A stretch of 64,000 bases of DNA from contig NZ_BJUW01000006.1 in NCBI RefSeq assembly GCF_007988825.1, forward strand, positions 123,302 to 187,301, given 5' to 3'. The notes beneath the pieces are model-generated. The model worked only from the letters and a program-made list of their open reading frames with translations, was not told the DNA's origin and searched no databases. Of this stretch, positions 45,591 through 54,884 are shown in pieces (the first letter of the stretch is position 1; the number at the start of each line of letters is the position of its first letter). Source of the stretch: Microbacterium aerolatum. GTDB lineage: Bacteria > Actinomycetota > Actinomycetes > Actinomycetales > Microbacteriaceae. The position numbers were made by a program, and so were the translations under genes.

Positions 45591-46246
45591 CGCTCCTCCT
45601 CGGTGTCGGCGGTCGCGGCGTCCGCCGCCATCGCGGCACGCGCCCCCTCGAGGAACGCATCGGTCGCGTAGATGCCGTGTGTGAGCAGCTCCATAGTCGG
45701 CAGCGTCGCGCGCAGGAGGCCGGCGGGGCTGAGCTGATCCTGGCCGAGCGCGCGGGCGATCTGCGCGCGCATCACGACCGGGCCGAGTCCCATGAGCGCC
45801 ATCAGCAGCGCGGTCATGTCGGGGTCGCTCATCGGCACGAGCAGGCCGGCGTCACGCTGTTCGTCCAACGTCGCCCTGGTTCCCGCGAGGATGCCGTCGA
45901 ACAGACGATCCGCGGCGGGGGAGCCGTCGACGAGCATGCGGCCGAGGTAGTCGATGTACGGCCCATAGCGCTCGATGTCGTTCAGTGCCGCGCGGATGCG
46001 ATCGGTGGTCGGGGCGTCGATGAGCTCATGGTTCTCGTCGGTGAAGACGCTGACGACATGCTCGTCGCAGGCGGTGCGAAGCGCCGCCTTGTCGCCGAAG
46101 TGGTGCACGATCAGTGCCGGGCTCACGCCCGCGTCGCTCGCGATGGTGCGCATGCTCACACCGTCGAACCCGCCGGAGGCGAACGCCGCGACGGCCGCGT
46201 CTCGGATGCGGGCGCGGGCTGTGAGATCGTCGGATGCTGAACGCAT
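45587..46246 (-). CDS. TetR-family regulator
   Basis: 219 residues. The N-terminal TetR domain reads ARARIRDAAVAAFASGGFDG with the recognition helix in VSPALIVHHFGDKAALRTAC; the rest is helical ligand-binding. The ATG at 46246 has no ribosome site, and TAGTGT ends 7 nt before it, so the mRNA should be leaderless. It heads the exporter operon and is divergent from the methyltransferase; it most likely represses its own operon through the AAACGTTT palindrome just upstream. Confidence 0.9.
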   Translation of the reverse strand: MRSASDDLTARARIRDAAVAAFASGGFDGVSMRTIASDAGVSPALIVHHFGDKAALRTACDEHVVSVFTDENHELIDAPTTDRIRAALNDIERYGPYIDYLGRMLVDGSPAADRLFDGILAGTRATLDEQRDAGLLVPMSDPDMTALLMALMGLGPVVMRAQIARALGQDQLSPAGLLRATLPTMELLTHGIYATDAFLEGARAAMAADAATADTEEER

Positions 46247-46307
46247 GTACAGCACACTAAACGTTTGTTCAGCCGGCGTCAAGGGGCAGCGCTCGTACGC
46301 TGGGGAG
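46247..46307. promoter_or_regulatory. divergent tetR / methyltransferase promoters
   Basis: TAGTGT on the minus strand (-10 of tetR) overlaps AAACGTTT (about 46259-46266), a likely TetR site. On the plus strand TACGCT (46296-46301), 6 nt before GTG 46308, is the -10 of the methyltransferase. Both mRNAs should be leaderless. Confidence 0.6.
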
Positions 46308-47510
46308 GTGGACTTCTCGTATGCGTCGCTTCGGCGCTTCCCGGATGTGGAGGCGCCGAACCTGCAGGCCTGGGATGCCACCGACGAGCTCCTCGTGCAG
46401 CGCGCGCTCGCTGCGGGCGTCACGGGCGAAGAGATCGCGGTCATCGGCGACGAGTACGGTGCGATCGCGCTGGCGCTGGCGGATGCCGGACGGCAAGGAA
46501 TCCGCGTGCACCAGGACCTTGCGACCGGGCGGCGCGCGCTCGCGCGCAACGCCGCAGCGGCGGGGCTCGGAGGCTTCGTCTCGCTCGAGCTCGAGCCGGC
46601 GCTGCTCGACGGAGCGCGGCTGGTGCTGCTGCAACTGCCGAAGTCGCTCGCAGAGCTCGAGGAGATCTCGGATGCCGTCGCCCGCTGGGCCGCGCCGGAT
46701 GTCACGCTCATCGCAGGCGGACGTGTGAAGCACATGACGCTCGCACAGAACGAGGTGCTCGGGCGGAGCTTCGAGAACGTGCAGCCGCAGCGTGCCGAGC
46801 GGAAGTCGCGGCTGATCGTGGCGAGCGGGGCGCGGGAGGTGCCGGTCGAGCCGCCGTACCCGGTCGCTGAGCCTGTCGAAGTGCCCGGACGGGTGGAAGC
46901 GCTGACCCTTGTCGCTCACGGCGGCGCGTTCGCCGGCGCCAGGCTCGACATCGGCACCCGTGTACTGCTGGAGGTGCTCTCGGGGGAGGAGAGGCTTCGA
47001 CTCCCTTCGGTCGCTCACCCCGTTTCGTCTTCGGCGCTGCGCGCCTCCGCTCAACGACCCGCAACTGGAGCCTCGACCCCGACGGTGGTCGACCTCGGTT
47101 GTGGCACGGGCGCGCTCGCCGCGGCCTACGCGCTCGCCCACCCCGAAGCTCACGTCATCGCCACCGACCGCTCGGCGGCGGCCGTGGCATCCGCCCGCGC
47201 CACCATGATCGCGAACGGCATCCAGGACCGTATCACCGTCACCCACGACGACGCCGGCTCTGAAATCCCCGACCACAGCGCAGATCTGGTCCTGCTGAAT
47301 CCGCCGTTCCACCTCGGCTCCAGCATCCACACCGGCGCCGCCACGCGGCTCTTCGACGCGGCCGCCCGCATCCTCAGACCCGGCGGCGAGCTGCTCACGG
47401 TCTACAACTCGCACCTCGGCTACAAGTCCGAACTGACGCGGCGGATCGGCCCCACCGAGCAGCTCCGCCGCACGCCGAAGTTCACGGTGACTCGCAGCAT
47501 CCGACGCTGA
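46308..47510 (+). CDS. class I SAM methyltransferase (RlmG/RsmC-like), with repeat inserted in frame
   Basis: 400 residues. The N-terminal half is a degenerate methyltransferase domain and the C-terminal half a complete one: SAM motif VVDLGCGTGALAAAYA, acidic loop ATDRSAAAVASARATM, and the catalytic LLNPPFHLG that marks N-methylation of guanine in rRNA. An insert encoded by a dispersed element (46991-47060) adds the basic linker ERLRLPSVAHPVSSSALRAS between the halves; another repeat word lies at 46863-46884 (VAEPVEVPG). GTG 46308 follows TACGCT by 6 nt (leaderless). The rRNA target is inferred. Confidence 0.85.
   Translation: MDFSYASLRRFPDVEAPNLQAWDATDELLVQRALAAGVTGEEIAVIGDEYGAIALALADAGRQGIRVHQDLATGRRALARNAAAAGLGGFVSLELEPALLDGARLVLLQLPKSLAELEEISDAVARWAAPDVTLIAGGRVKHMTLAQNEVLGRSFENVQPQRAERKSRLIVASGAREVPVEPPYPVAEPVEVPGRVEALTLVAHGGAFAGARLDIGTRVLLEVLSGEERLRLPSVAHPVSSSALRASAQRPATGASTPTVVDLGCGTGALAAAYALAHPEAHVIATDRSAAAVASARATMIANGIQDRITVTHDDAGSEIPDHSADLVLLNPPFHLGSSIHTGAATRLFDAAARILRPGGELLTVYNSHLGYKSELTRRIGPTEQLRRTPKFTVTRSIRR
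46991..47060. repeat. dispersed GACTCC...AACGACCC element inside methyltransferase
   Basis: Runs from GAGGCTTCGACTCCC through CACCCCGTTTCGTC to CTCAACGACCC, matching each arm of the 33946-34101 inverted repeat. It keeps the reading frame. Confidence 0.88.
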
Positions 47511-47791
47511 ATCCATTCCGCGCCGCAGATTGTCGACATTCGACACGCTAGGCGACTTTTGTTAGGTTGAAATGTAGACCTTTGGTCTGAGACCAGTCCG
47601 CGACCGCGTCCTTCTTTCGAAAAGCTGTGCTGCGAAGAGGCGTGGGCGTATGGTCGATGTTCTTTGCGGCGGGGCCGACCCCCGTCGTCAGTGCCGCCAG
47701 CGCAGCGATGTCGAAACGGCCGTGTGAGCATCACCCGGGCGCAACCGAAGCAGGCTCACCGACACCCGAAGCCGGGAGCCGCGGGGGAAAC
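47511..47791 (+). other. 281-bp leader region of the second betaine importer
   Basis: No gene is seen. It contains the palindrome GGTCTGAGACC (47586-47596 region), several small GC-rich stem possibilities and GCGGGGGAAAC just before the GTG. The frame stays open from 47627 but without family sequence. A long 5' leader with osmotic control is possible; I do not recognise a known riboswitch. Confidence 0.3.
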
Positions 47792-49105
47792 GTGACCGAA
47801 ACCGCTCTTGAAGCGCGCCATCTTTTCAAAGTTTTCGGACGGAATCCGAAGCAAGCCGTCCAGCGTCTGAAGTCCGGAGCATCCCGTACCGAGGTGCAGG
47901 ACGCCGGAACCGCTGCCGTCATCGACGCCAGCTTCACCGTCAACAAGGGCGAGATCTTCGTCATCATGGGCCTGTCCGGATCGGGCAAGTCCACCATCAT
48001 CCGTATGCTGAACGGCCTGCACGACATCACCGACGGCACCGTGACGATCGGTGGCGACACCATCACCGGCATCCCGGCGGCGCGCCTGCGTGAGATCCGC
48101 CGTGAGAACGTGTCGATGGTCTTCCAGCACTTCGCGCTGCTGCCGCACCGCACGGTCGCAGCGAACGTCGCCTACCCGCTCGAGCTGAAGGGCGTCGGCA
48201 AGACCGAGCGCCTCGCGAAGGCCGAAGAGGTGCTCTCGATGGTCGGGCTCGACGGCTGGGGCGACAAGCTGCCCAGCCAGCTGTCCGGCGGAATGCAGCA
48301 GCGCGTCGGTATCGCCCGCGCTCTCGCCGCCGACACCGAGATCCTGCTGATGGACGAGGCGTTCAGCGCCCTCGACCCGCTGATCCGCCGCGAGATGCAG
48401 GAGCAGCTGGTCGAGCTGCAGGAGAAGCTGCAGAAGACCATCGTCTTCATCACGCACGACCTCAACGAGGCCATGTTCCTCGGCGACCGCATCGCCGTCA
48501 TGCGCGACGGCCGAATCGTCCAGATCGGCACGCCGGAGGACATCCTCACCGACCCCGCCAACGACTACGTCGAGCAGTTCGTGCAGGACGTCGACCGTGC
48601 GCGGGTGCTCACAGCTTCCAACGTCATGGAGCGTCCGCGCCCCGTCGTCGCCGAGACCGCAGGCCCGCGCACCGCGCTGCGCCAGATGCGCGACGCGTAC
48701 ATGTCGGCCGCCTATGTCACCGGGCGCGATCGCAAGCTCATCGGCATGGTCACCGACCGGGATGCCGTCAAGCTGGTGCGCAAGGGCGATGCCGCACTGA
48801 GCTCGATCCTCAAGCCCGTCCCGCAGACGGTCACCGAGGACGAAGTGCTCATGAACCTGTTCGTTCCCGCTGTCGAGTCGCCGCTGCCCCTCGCCGTCGT
48901 CGACGCCGAGGGGCGCCTGACGGGGGTCATCCCGCGCGTCACGCTGCTGGCCGCACTCGGCCCCGGCCCCAACTCCACTGAGGAGATCACCCTGCCGCAC
49001 CAGCCGGTTCCGCAAGCCGAGATCGACGCGGTGCTCGGGGAGGCGGATGCTGCGACAGCGGCCGCCGCGACCGAAGCGCCGACCGTTGAAGGAGAGGTGC
49101 GCTGA
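47792..49105 (+). CDS. glycine betaine/proline ABC importer ATPase with CBS domain (OpuAA/ProV type)
   Basis: 437 residues. Walker [15 protein letters not shown], signature [15 protein letters not shown], Walker [15 protein letters not shown] and switch His in [14 protein letters not shown]; the N-terminal [12 protein letters not shown] is typical of ProV. Residues of about 300-395 form a CBS region that in OpuA senses ionic strength (or c-di-AMP). An Ala/Thr-rich tail follows. GTG 47792 is used, with GGGGGAAAC close upstream. Translation is coupled to the permease (TGATG overlap). Confidence 0.92.
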   Translation: MTETALEARHLFKVFGRNPKQAVQRLKSGASRTEVQDAGTAAVIDASFTVNKGEIFVIMGLSGSGKSTIIRMLNGLHDITDGTVTIGGDTITGIPAARLREIRRENVSMVFQHFALLPHRTVAANVAYPLELKGVGKTERLAKAEEVLSMVGLDGWGDKLPSQLSGGMQQRVGIARALAADTEILLMDEAFSALDPLIRREMQEQLVELQEKLQKTIVFITHDLNEAMFLGDRIAVMRDGRIVQIGTPEDILTDPANDYVEQFVQDVDRARVLTASNVMERPRPVVAETAGPRTALRQMRDAYMSAAYVTGRDRKLIGMVTDRDAVKLVRKGDAALSSILKPVPQTVTEDEVLMNLFVPAVESPLPLAVVDAEGRLTGVIPRVTLLAALGPGPNSTEEITLPHQPVPQAEIDAVLGEADAATAAAATEAPTVEGEVR

Positions 49106-50067
49106 TGGACGGTTTCCGCATCCCCCTGGGCGAGTGGGTCGCCGCCGGCGTCGACTGGATCAAGGACAACCTCGAGGGGCTCCTGGACTTCATCGCGTTC
49201 GTCGTCAAGTTCCTCGTCAATGGCCTGACCGACATCCTCACCGGCACGCCGATCGTCGTCGTCATCATCATCGCCGCGCTCATCGCGTGGGCCGTGCGGT
49301 CGATCTGGATGGCGATCGGAACGGTCGTGTCGTTCGCGCTGATCCTCAGCATGGGACTGTGGGTCGCGGCGATGCAGACGCTGTCGCTCGTGATCGTCGC
49401 GGCGCTCGTCGCGGTCGTCATCGCGATCCCGCTCGGCATCTGGTCGGCGCGCAACGACACCGTGCGCACGGTGCTCAAGCCCATCCTCGACTTCATGCAG
49501 ACGATGCCGGCGTTCGTGTACCTGATCCCCGCGATCGTGTTCTTCAGCATCGGCGTCGTGCCCGGCCTGGTGGCCACGGTCATCTTCGCGCTGCCCCCGG
49601 GTGTGCGCATGACCGAGCTCGGCATCCGCGGAGTGGACTCCGAGACCGTCGAGGCCGGACACGCGTTCGGCGCGACGCCCGGACAGATCCTGCGCGGCAT
49701 CCAACTGCCCCTGGCGATGCCGACCATCATGGCAGGTGTCAACCAGGTCATCATGCTCGCCCTGTCGATGGCCGTCATCGCCGGTATGGCCGGCGCCGAC
49801 GGACTCGGAAAGCTGGTCGTCGAGGCGATCTCGACCGTGAACATCGGCAAGGGGGTCGAGGCGGGTCTCGGCGTCGTGTTGATCGCCGTGTTCCTGGACC
49901 GCGTGACCGCGGCGCTCGGAACGCCGGGTGAATACCCGTCGTCGCTGATCGGGATGCTGTCCCGCCGGCGCGCCGCACAGCGGAACGAGACGACCAACAC
50001 CGCGAAGGATGCATCGGCCGAGGCCGAGAAGCTCAACGCTTCCGGTCAGCGTCGGGCAGTGCTCTGA
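49105..50067 (+). CDS. glycine betaine/proline ABC importer permease (OpuAB/ProW type)
   Basis: 320 residues with about seven helices; an amphipathic N-terminal segment (EWVAAGVDWIKDNLEGLLDF) precedes them as in OpuAB/ProW. The docking loop is SETVEAGHAFGATPGQILRG and the conserved core GIWSARNDTVRTVLKPILDF lies before it. The last 35 residues are a charged tail. It forms a homodimer with two copies of the ATPase. AAGGAGAGG lies 5 nt before the ATG. Confidence 0.92.
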   Translation: MDGFRIPLGEWVAAGVDWIKDNLEGLLDFIAFVVKFLVNGLTDILTGTPIVVVIIIAALIAWAVRSIWMAIGTVVSFALILSMGLWVAAMQTLSLVIVAALVAVVIAIPLGIWSARNDTVRTVLKPILDFMQTMPAFVYLIPAIVFFSIGVVPGLVATVIFALPPGVRMTELGIRGVDSETVEAGHAFGATPGQILRGIQLPLAMPTIMAGVNQVIMLALSMAVIAGMAGADGLGKLVVEAISTVNIGKGVEAGLGVVLIAVFLDRVTAALGTPGEYPSSLIGMLSRRRAAQRNETTNTAKDASAEAEKLNASGQRRAVL

Positions 50068-50119
50068 GCATCCCTAAGAACCCATACGTAACGCAGCAGA
50101 ACATACGAAAGGAAGCACC

Positions 50120-51028
50120 ATGAAGAAGTTCCGGCACATCACAGCCGCCGTGGCCATGGGGGCAGTGGCATCCCTCGCACTCGCAGGTTGCGCGACCGGC
50201 AACGACACCGCAGGAGGCGACGGTGGCGAGGAGAGCAAGGGAACGATCACGCTCGGGTTCATCCCGTCGTGGTCGGACGGCCTGAGCATGGCCTACCTCG
50301 TGCAGGACCAGCTCGAGAAGATCGGTTACACGGTCGAGCTGCAGACGCTCACCGAGGCTGGCCCGCTGTACACCGGCCTCGCGCAGGGCGACGTCGACAT
50401 GTTCCCGTCGGCATGGCCCGAGGTCACGCACGCGGAGTACATGAAGACGTACGGCGACGACCTCGAGGACCTCGGCGCCTACTACGAGAACGCCAAGCTC
50501 ACGATCGCGGTGCCCAGCTATATGGACATCGACTCGATCGAAGACCTCAAGGGTGCGGGCGACCGCTTCGACGGCAAGATCATCGGCATCGAGCCCGGTG
50601 CCGGCCTGACCGGCGTGACGCAGAACTCGATGATGCCGGAGTACGGCCTCGAGGGCGAGTACACGCTCGAGACCTCGTCGACCGCCGCGATGCTCACCGT
50701 GCTCGGCGAGGCCATCGACAACGAGGAGGACGTCGTCGTCACGCTGTGGCGTCCGTTCTGGGCCAACAGCACCTACGACGTCAAGGACCTCGAAGACCCG
50801 CTGGGCGCGATGGGCGAGGCCGAGACGCTGAACTTCATGGCGCACAAGGGCTTCGCCGAGGAGTTCCCCGAGGCCGCTGAGCTCGTCGAGCAGATCAAGC
50901 TCGACGACGACCAGTACGGCGCACTCGAGGACCTCGTCGTCAACGAGTTCGGCGAGGGCCAGGAGGCAGAGGCCATCGACAAGTGGCTCGAGGAGCACGG
51001 CGACCAGTTCGACTGGGTCGTCGAGTAA
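50120..51028 (+). CDS. glycine betaine-binding lipoprotein (OpuAC/ProX type)
   Basis: 302 residues. Lipoprotein signal peptide ending in SLALAGC (Cys at about 24). The mature protein has betaine-cage residues in GFIPSWSDGLSMAYL, DMFPSAWPEVTH and VVTLWRPFWANSTYD, with the tryptophans typical of ProX. AAAGGAAGC lies 4-6 nt before the ATG. It ends the operon, with a clear hairpin terminator 16 bp downstream. Together with the OpuC-type importer this gives two betaine systems in the window. Confidence 0.93.
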   Translation: MKKFRHITAAVAMGAVASLALAGCATGNDTAGGDGGEESKGTITLGFIPSWSDGLSMAYLVQDQLEKIGYTVELQTLTEAGPLYTGLAQGDVDMFPSAWPEVTHAEYMKTYGDDLEDLGAYYENAKLTIAVPSYMDIDSIEDLKGAGDRFDGKIIGIEPGAGLTGVTQNSMMPEYGLEGEYTLETSSTAAMLTVLGEAIDNEEDVVVTLWRPFWANSTYDVKDLEDPLGAMGEAETLNFMAHKGFAEEFPEAAELVEQIKLDDDQYGALEDLVVNEFGEGQEAEAIDKWLEEHGDQFDWVVE

Positions 51029-51044
51029 ATCCACTCTTCTGACG

Positions 51045-51080
51045 AAGGGGGCGTCGCAGCTTCTGCTGCGGCGCCCCCTT
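51045..51080 (+). terminator. hairpin terminator of the second betaine importer operon
   Basis: AAGGGGGCGTCGCAGC-TTCT-GCTGCGGCGCCCCCTT is a 16-bp stem with a 4-base loop, followed by a pyrimidine tract (CTTCTG). It lies 16 bp after the stop. Confidence 0.9.
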
Positions 51081-51254
51081 CTTCTGCATCCACCTGCGAG
51101 CACTTGCTGTCCCGCACAACTCAGGAGAAACGTCCCAGATCCGGGTGCTCTCGCCCGAGCCGCTGCCGATCGCGACCGAAACTCCGGAGTCATGCGGGCG
51201 CGCCGCGTGTCAAGACCCCTGCGAGGGCGAGCGGATGCCGCGTAGCGTCGCCGT

Positions 51255-52724
51255 ATGGACGGTTTCGCGGCTGTCGACTTCGGGTTCGCGCGGGAGATGC
51301 TCCAGCGCGGCATCGCAGCGCTGTACCTGGTCGCGTTCGTCTCGACGCTGAACCAGTTCCGTCCGCTGTTGGGTGAGCGTGGGCTCCTGCCCGCTCCGGA
51401 GCTTCTGGAATGGGCATCGACCTCGAAGGCGCGCAAGCGGATGCTGCGCCCCACCCTGTTCACGCGGATCCGCTACACCGACCGGCGGCTGGTCGCCCTG
51501 TGCTGGGCGGGCATCCTCGTCGCGGCGACTCTGATCGCCGGCATCCCGCAGCTCGCCCCGCCCTGGGTGCCGATGATCTGTTTCCTGCTGCTGTGGGTCG
51601 GGTACATGTCGATCTCGAGCATCGGCCAGACGTTCTACGGCTTCGGTTGGGAGATGCTGCTGCTGGAGGCGGGCTTCCTCGCGGCGTTCCTCGGATCCCG
51701 CAACGAACCTCCGCCGACCTTCGTGATCGTGCTGTTCTGGTGGCTGGTGTTCCGGCTGGAGTTCGGCGCCGGCATGATCAAGATCCGCGGCGGGCGGGAG
51801 TGGCGCGACCTCACCGCACTGACCTATCACCACGAGACCCAGCCGATGCCGGGGCCGCTCAGCCGCCAGGCGCACCTGCTGCCACGGTGGTTCCACAAGG
51901 GCGAGGTGCTCGGCAATCACTTCGCGCAGCTGGTCGTGCCGTTCTTCCTGTTCGCCCCGATCCTCGGGCTGTTCGTGCCGGACGCTTCGACAGGCTCAGC
52001 GGCCGAGATCGCCGCGATCGTCGGCGCGGTCGCCGGAGCGATCGTCATCCTCACCCAGGCGTGGCTGGTCCTCACCGGCAACTTCGCGTGGCTGAACTGG
52101 GCGACGATCGTGATCGCGTTCTCCGCCATCGGGCTGCCGTTCGGCGCCGCGGCGTCGCCGAGCATCCCGGTCTACTGGGTGGCGATCACGTCGCTCGTCG
52201 GCATCCTCTACATCGTCCTCAGCTGGCCGGCGCTGCGGAACCTGTTCGCGAAGCGGCAGCTCATGAATGCGAGCTTCAACCGGTGGCAGCTCGCGAACGC
52301 GTACGGCGCGTTCGGCACCGTCACGAAGGAGCGGATCGAGATCGTCGTGGAGGGCACCACGGTGGCCGATCCGGATGCCGCGGACTGGCGCGAGTACGAA
52401 TTCAAGGGCAAGCCGGGGGACGTGCGCCGCGTGCCGAGGCAGTTCGCCCCGTACCATCTGCGGCTGGACTGGCTGATGTGGTTCCTGCCGCTGGGCCGTT
52501 CGCTGGAGGACTGGTTCACGGCGTTCCTGGTGCGGCTGCTGGAGGCCGACGAGCCCACCCTGCAGATGCTGCGCCACGACCCGTTCGACGGTGAGCGCCC
52601 GCTGTGGGTGCGAGCGGCGTCGTACCGCTACCGTTTCACGACGCGCGAGGAGAAGCGCGAGAGCGGCGCGGTCTGGGTGCGGGAGGACCGGCGCGCCGTC
52701 ATGGGCCCGGTCGGGCTGCGGTAG
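51255..52724 (+). CDS. lipase maturation factor family membrane protein
   Basis: 489 residues with seven to eight helices and the blocks RPLLGERGLLP, QTFYGFGWEMLLLEAGFLA, LVFRLEFGAGMIKIRGG and YHHETQPMPGPLS, typical of the bacterial relatives of lipase maturation factor (LMF1-like, DoxX/HTTM-like fold). Role in bacteria unknown. A repeat word (51983-52003) encodes ASTGSAAE in a loop. The start ATG 51255 follows TAGCGT by 6 nt, with no Shine-Dalgarno sequence (leaderless). A 15-bp word GTCAAGACCCCTGCG at 51209-51223 also occurs upstream of the diiron enzyme gene. Confidence 0.82.
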   Translation: MDGFAAVDFGFAREMLQRGIAALYLVAFVSTLNQFRPLLGERGLLPAPELLEWASTSKARKRMLRPTLFTRIRYTDRRLVALCWAGILVAATLIAGIPQLAPPWVPMICFLLLWVGYMSISSIGQTFYGFGWEMLLLEAGFLAAFLGSRNEPPPTFVIVLFWWLVFRLEFGAGMIKIRGGREWRDLTALTYHHETQPMPGPLSRQAHLLPRWFHKGEVLGNHFAQLVVPFFLFAPILGLFVPDASTGSAAEIAAIVGAVAGAIVILTQAWLVLTGNFAWLNWATIVIAFSAIGLPFGAAASPSIPVYWVAITSLVGILYIVLSWPALRNLFAKRQLMNASFNRWQLANAYGAFGTVTKERIEIVVEGTTVADPDAADWREYEFKGKPGDVRRVPRQFAPYHLRLDWLMWFLPLGRSLEDWFTAFLVRLLEADEPTLQMLRHDPFDGERPLWVRAASYRYRFTTREEKRESGAVWVREDRRAVMGPVGLR

Positions 52725-52782
52725 GTCCAGCCGGGGCTTGCGGCCCGTGCGGTCCGCGCGGCGCGGCGGTGGCGCCGGTACA

Positions 52783-52855
52783 CCTGCACGACCCGGGCAC
52801 ATTTGCACGACCGAACGGGCTCCACGGTCGTGCATCCGTTCCCGGGTCGTGCAGG
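52783..52855. repeat. 73-bp palindrome after the LMF-like gene
   Basis: CCTGCACGACCCGGG at the left is the inverse of CCCGGGTCGTGCAGG at the right, with the inner stem TTGCACGACCG / CGGTCGTGCA. It lies between converging genes and can act as a two-way terminator. I saw no other copy. Confidence 0.8.
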
Positions 52856-52881
52856 CATCCCCCGCAGCACCCGCGGCGGCC

Positions 52882-53682
52882 TCAGTCCTGTCGCTTCTGC
52901 GGCATGCGCTCCGGTTCTGGCGCAGGCGCGGGCGCTGGCTCGGGCGGTGTGACCGAGGCGGTGATCTCCCGCGCGACCTGCTTCTCGAGCACCTCGACGG
53001 CCTGGTCGCTGAGGACGATGAGCCCGTCGAGCTCCTCGCGCACGCGCTTGTACGCGATGTTGCGCTCGGCCTGAGTTGCCGACTCGTCGACGGCGACCTC
53101 GAGCAGCTTCTGCGCCCGATCGAGCTTCTTGCGCTCGGCCTCGCTGAACGTGGAGTTGCGCAGGCGACGGGCCTCCTTCTCGGCGATCTCGAACGCGACG
53201 GCGGCGTTGCCGACGGCATCCAGATACTCGCTGACCTGCTGTTCGCTCACCTTCGCGGTCGCGGCGGACGGCCGAAGATTGTCCGCCGTCTTCTTCGCCC
53301 GCAGGAAGGCGGCAGTCAACGGCTGCCGACCGTCGCTCATGGCGGGGAAGGCGATGAGCTTGGCGACGTCGAGCTCGTAATCGAGCCAGCGGGCGGTGAT
53401 CTCGTCGTGCTCGGCGAACAGGCGCTCGAGCAGCTCCTTCGAGGAGAGCTGCGAGTCGGATGCGACATCCTTGGCCGTCGCGGGCAGCAGCTTGCCCCGC
53501 GCGGCGTACTGCGCGGCCTTGATCTCGCCCTTCACCCGCAGGGTCTCGAGCCGCCGCTCGTGGCGGCGCTTCGCGCCCCGCTCCCACGCCTTGGCAGCAC
53601 CACCAGCCATCCCCATGATCGGGAAGACCAGCCACCAGTAGTTTCCCGCGAAGGTCCAGAAGCCCTGGAGGAACTCATCCAT
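52882..53682 (-). CDS. membrane-anchored coiled-coil protein of unknown function
   Basis: 266 residues, not recognised. One helix at about 10-32 (GNYWWLVFPIMGMAGGA) anchors a long basic-then-helical region with repeated Ala, Lys, Glu and Arg (AKRRHERRLETLRVKGEIKA; KLLEVAVDESATQAERNIAY) that looks like coiled coil; the last 20 residues are Pro/Glu-rich. Such one-helix proteins may tether cytoplasmic partners. TAGGCT lies 9 nt before the ATG, near-leaderless. Confidence 0.68.
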   Translation of the reverse strand: MDEFLQGFWTFAGNYWWLVFPIMGMAGGAAKAWERGAKRRHERRLETLRVKGEIKAAQYAARGKLLPATAKDVASDSQLSSKELLERLFAEHDEITARWLDYELDVAKLIAFPAMSDGRQPLTAAFLRAKKTADNLRPSAATAKVSEQQVSEYLDAVGNAAVAFEIAEKEARRLRNSTFSEAERKKLDRAQKLLEVAVDESATQAERNIAYKRVREELDGLIVLSDQAVEVLEKQVAREITASVTPPEPAPAPAPEPERMPQKRQD

Positions 53683-53814
53683 GATGCGTTCAGCCTAATG
53701 CGGCCCCGTGCCGCGCCGCTCCAGTTCTTGGCAACCGGGTGGTGAAGGTCCGGATGCCGTGCCAGGATGACCCACGACTCGGCTCACCGCGAGCCCGAAC
53801 GGAGAGGAGCAGAC

Positions 53815-54870
53815 ATGCAACTGGCCATGATCGGACTCGGCAGGATGGGCGCGAACATCGTCCGGCGATTGATGCGCGACGGGCACGAATGCGTCGTCTA
53901 CGACGTGAATCAGGATGCCGTCGCCGCTCTCGTTGCGGAGGGCGCCACTGGTGCCGACAGCATGGCCGACCTCGCGGCGAAGCTCGAACCGACCCGTGTG
54001 GTCTGGATGATGGTTCCTGCTTCTCTCACCGGCGCCGTCGCCGAGGAGGCGGCGGCGGTGCTCGAGTCCGGCGACATCCTCATCGACGGTGGCAACTCGA
54101 ACTACCGCGACGACGTCCGTCGCGCGAAGGCGTTGCGAGAGAAGGGCATCGAGTACGTCGACATCGGCACCAGCGGCGGGGTGTTCGGACTCGAACGGGG
54201 CTACTGCCTCATGGTCGGCGGGTCGGATTCCGCGTTCGCGCACATCGAGCCGATCCTCCGCACGGTTGCGCCCGGTGTCGGCGAGGTGGAGCGCACGCCG
54301 GGTCGCAGCGGCGACCTCACTCCCGAGGAGCAGGGTTTCCTGCACTGCGGACCGTCGGGCGCAGGACACTTCGTCAAGATGGTGCACAACGGCATCGAGT
54401 ACGGCATCATGGCCGCGCTCGCCGAGGGCCTCAACCTGTTGCACAACGCGGATGCCGGAGTGCGCGAGGCAGAGCACTCCGCCGAGATCGCCCCGCTGGA
54501 GGAGCCGGAGTTCTACCAGTTCCCGATCGACACGGCTGCAGTCTCAGAGCTCTGGCGTCGCGGATCGGTGATCTCGTCGTGGCTGCTAGATCTCACTGCG
54601 GCCGCGCTGCACGAGAACCCCAGGCTCGACGGCCTCGCCGGCCGAGTCTCGGACTCCGGCGAGGGTCGCTGGACCGTCAAGGCCGCGGTCGACGTCGGGG
54701 TGCCGGTGCCCGTGCTCGCGGCATCCCTGTTCGAGCGGTTCGCGTCCCGTGACGAGGACCAGTTCGCCAACCAGGTGCTCTCGGCGATGCGACTGCAGTT
54801 CGGCGGGCACAAGGAGCTTCCGGCCGGCGACGTGCTCGAGGCGGGGGGCCGCAAGTCCGACTCGGCTTGA
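53815..54870 (+). CDS. gnd: 6-phosphogluconate dehydrogenase, decarboxylating, short NAD-type
   Basis: 351 residues, of the short GntZ/YqeC class (the E. coli enzyme is about 470). It oxidises 6-phosphogluconate to ribulose 5-phosphate, CO2 and reduced cofactor. The nucleotide motif AMIGLGRMGANIVRRL lacks the Arg/Thr set used for NADP, so NAD is likely. The substrate motif GGNSNYRDD, the IGTSGGVFGLERGYCLMVGG block and the catalytic Lys in GHFVKMVHNGIEYG are intact. GAGAGGAGC lies 5 nt before ATG 53815. Confidence 0.92.
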   Translation: MQLAMIGLGRMGANIVRRLMRDGHECVVYDVNQDAVAALVAEGATGADSMADLAAKLEPTRVVWMMVPASLTGAVAEEAAAVLESGDILIDGGNSNYRDDVRRAKALREKGIEYVDIGTSGGVFGLERGYCLMVGGSDSAFAHIEPILRTVAPGVGEVERTPGRSGDLTPEEQGFLHCGPSGAGHFVKMVHNGIEYGIMAALAEGLNLLHNADAGVREAEHSAEIAPLEEPEFYQFPIDTAAVSELWRRGSVISSWLLDLTAAALHENPRLDGLAGRVSDSGEGRWTVKAAVDVGVPVPVLAASLFERFASRDEDQFANQVLSAMRLQFGGHKELPAGDVLEAGGRKSDSA

Positions 54871-54884
54871 GCGGGGCGCCGGGC

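Noticed and set aside
47511..47791. c-di-AMP (ydaO-type) riboswitch before the betaine importer
   Set aside because: The conserved internal strings of that riboswitch could not be found by eye.
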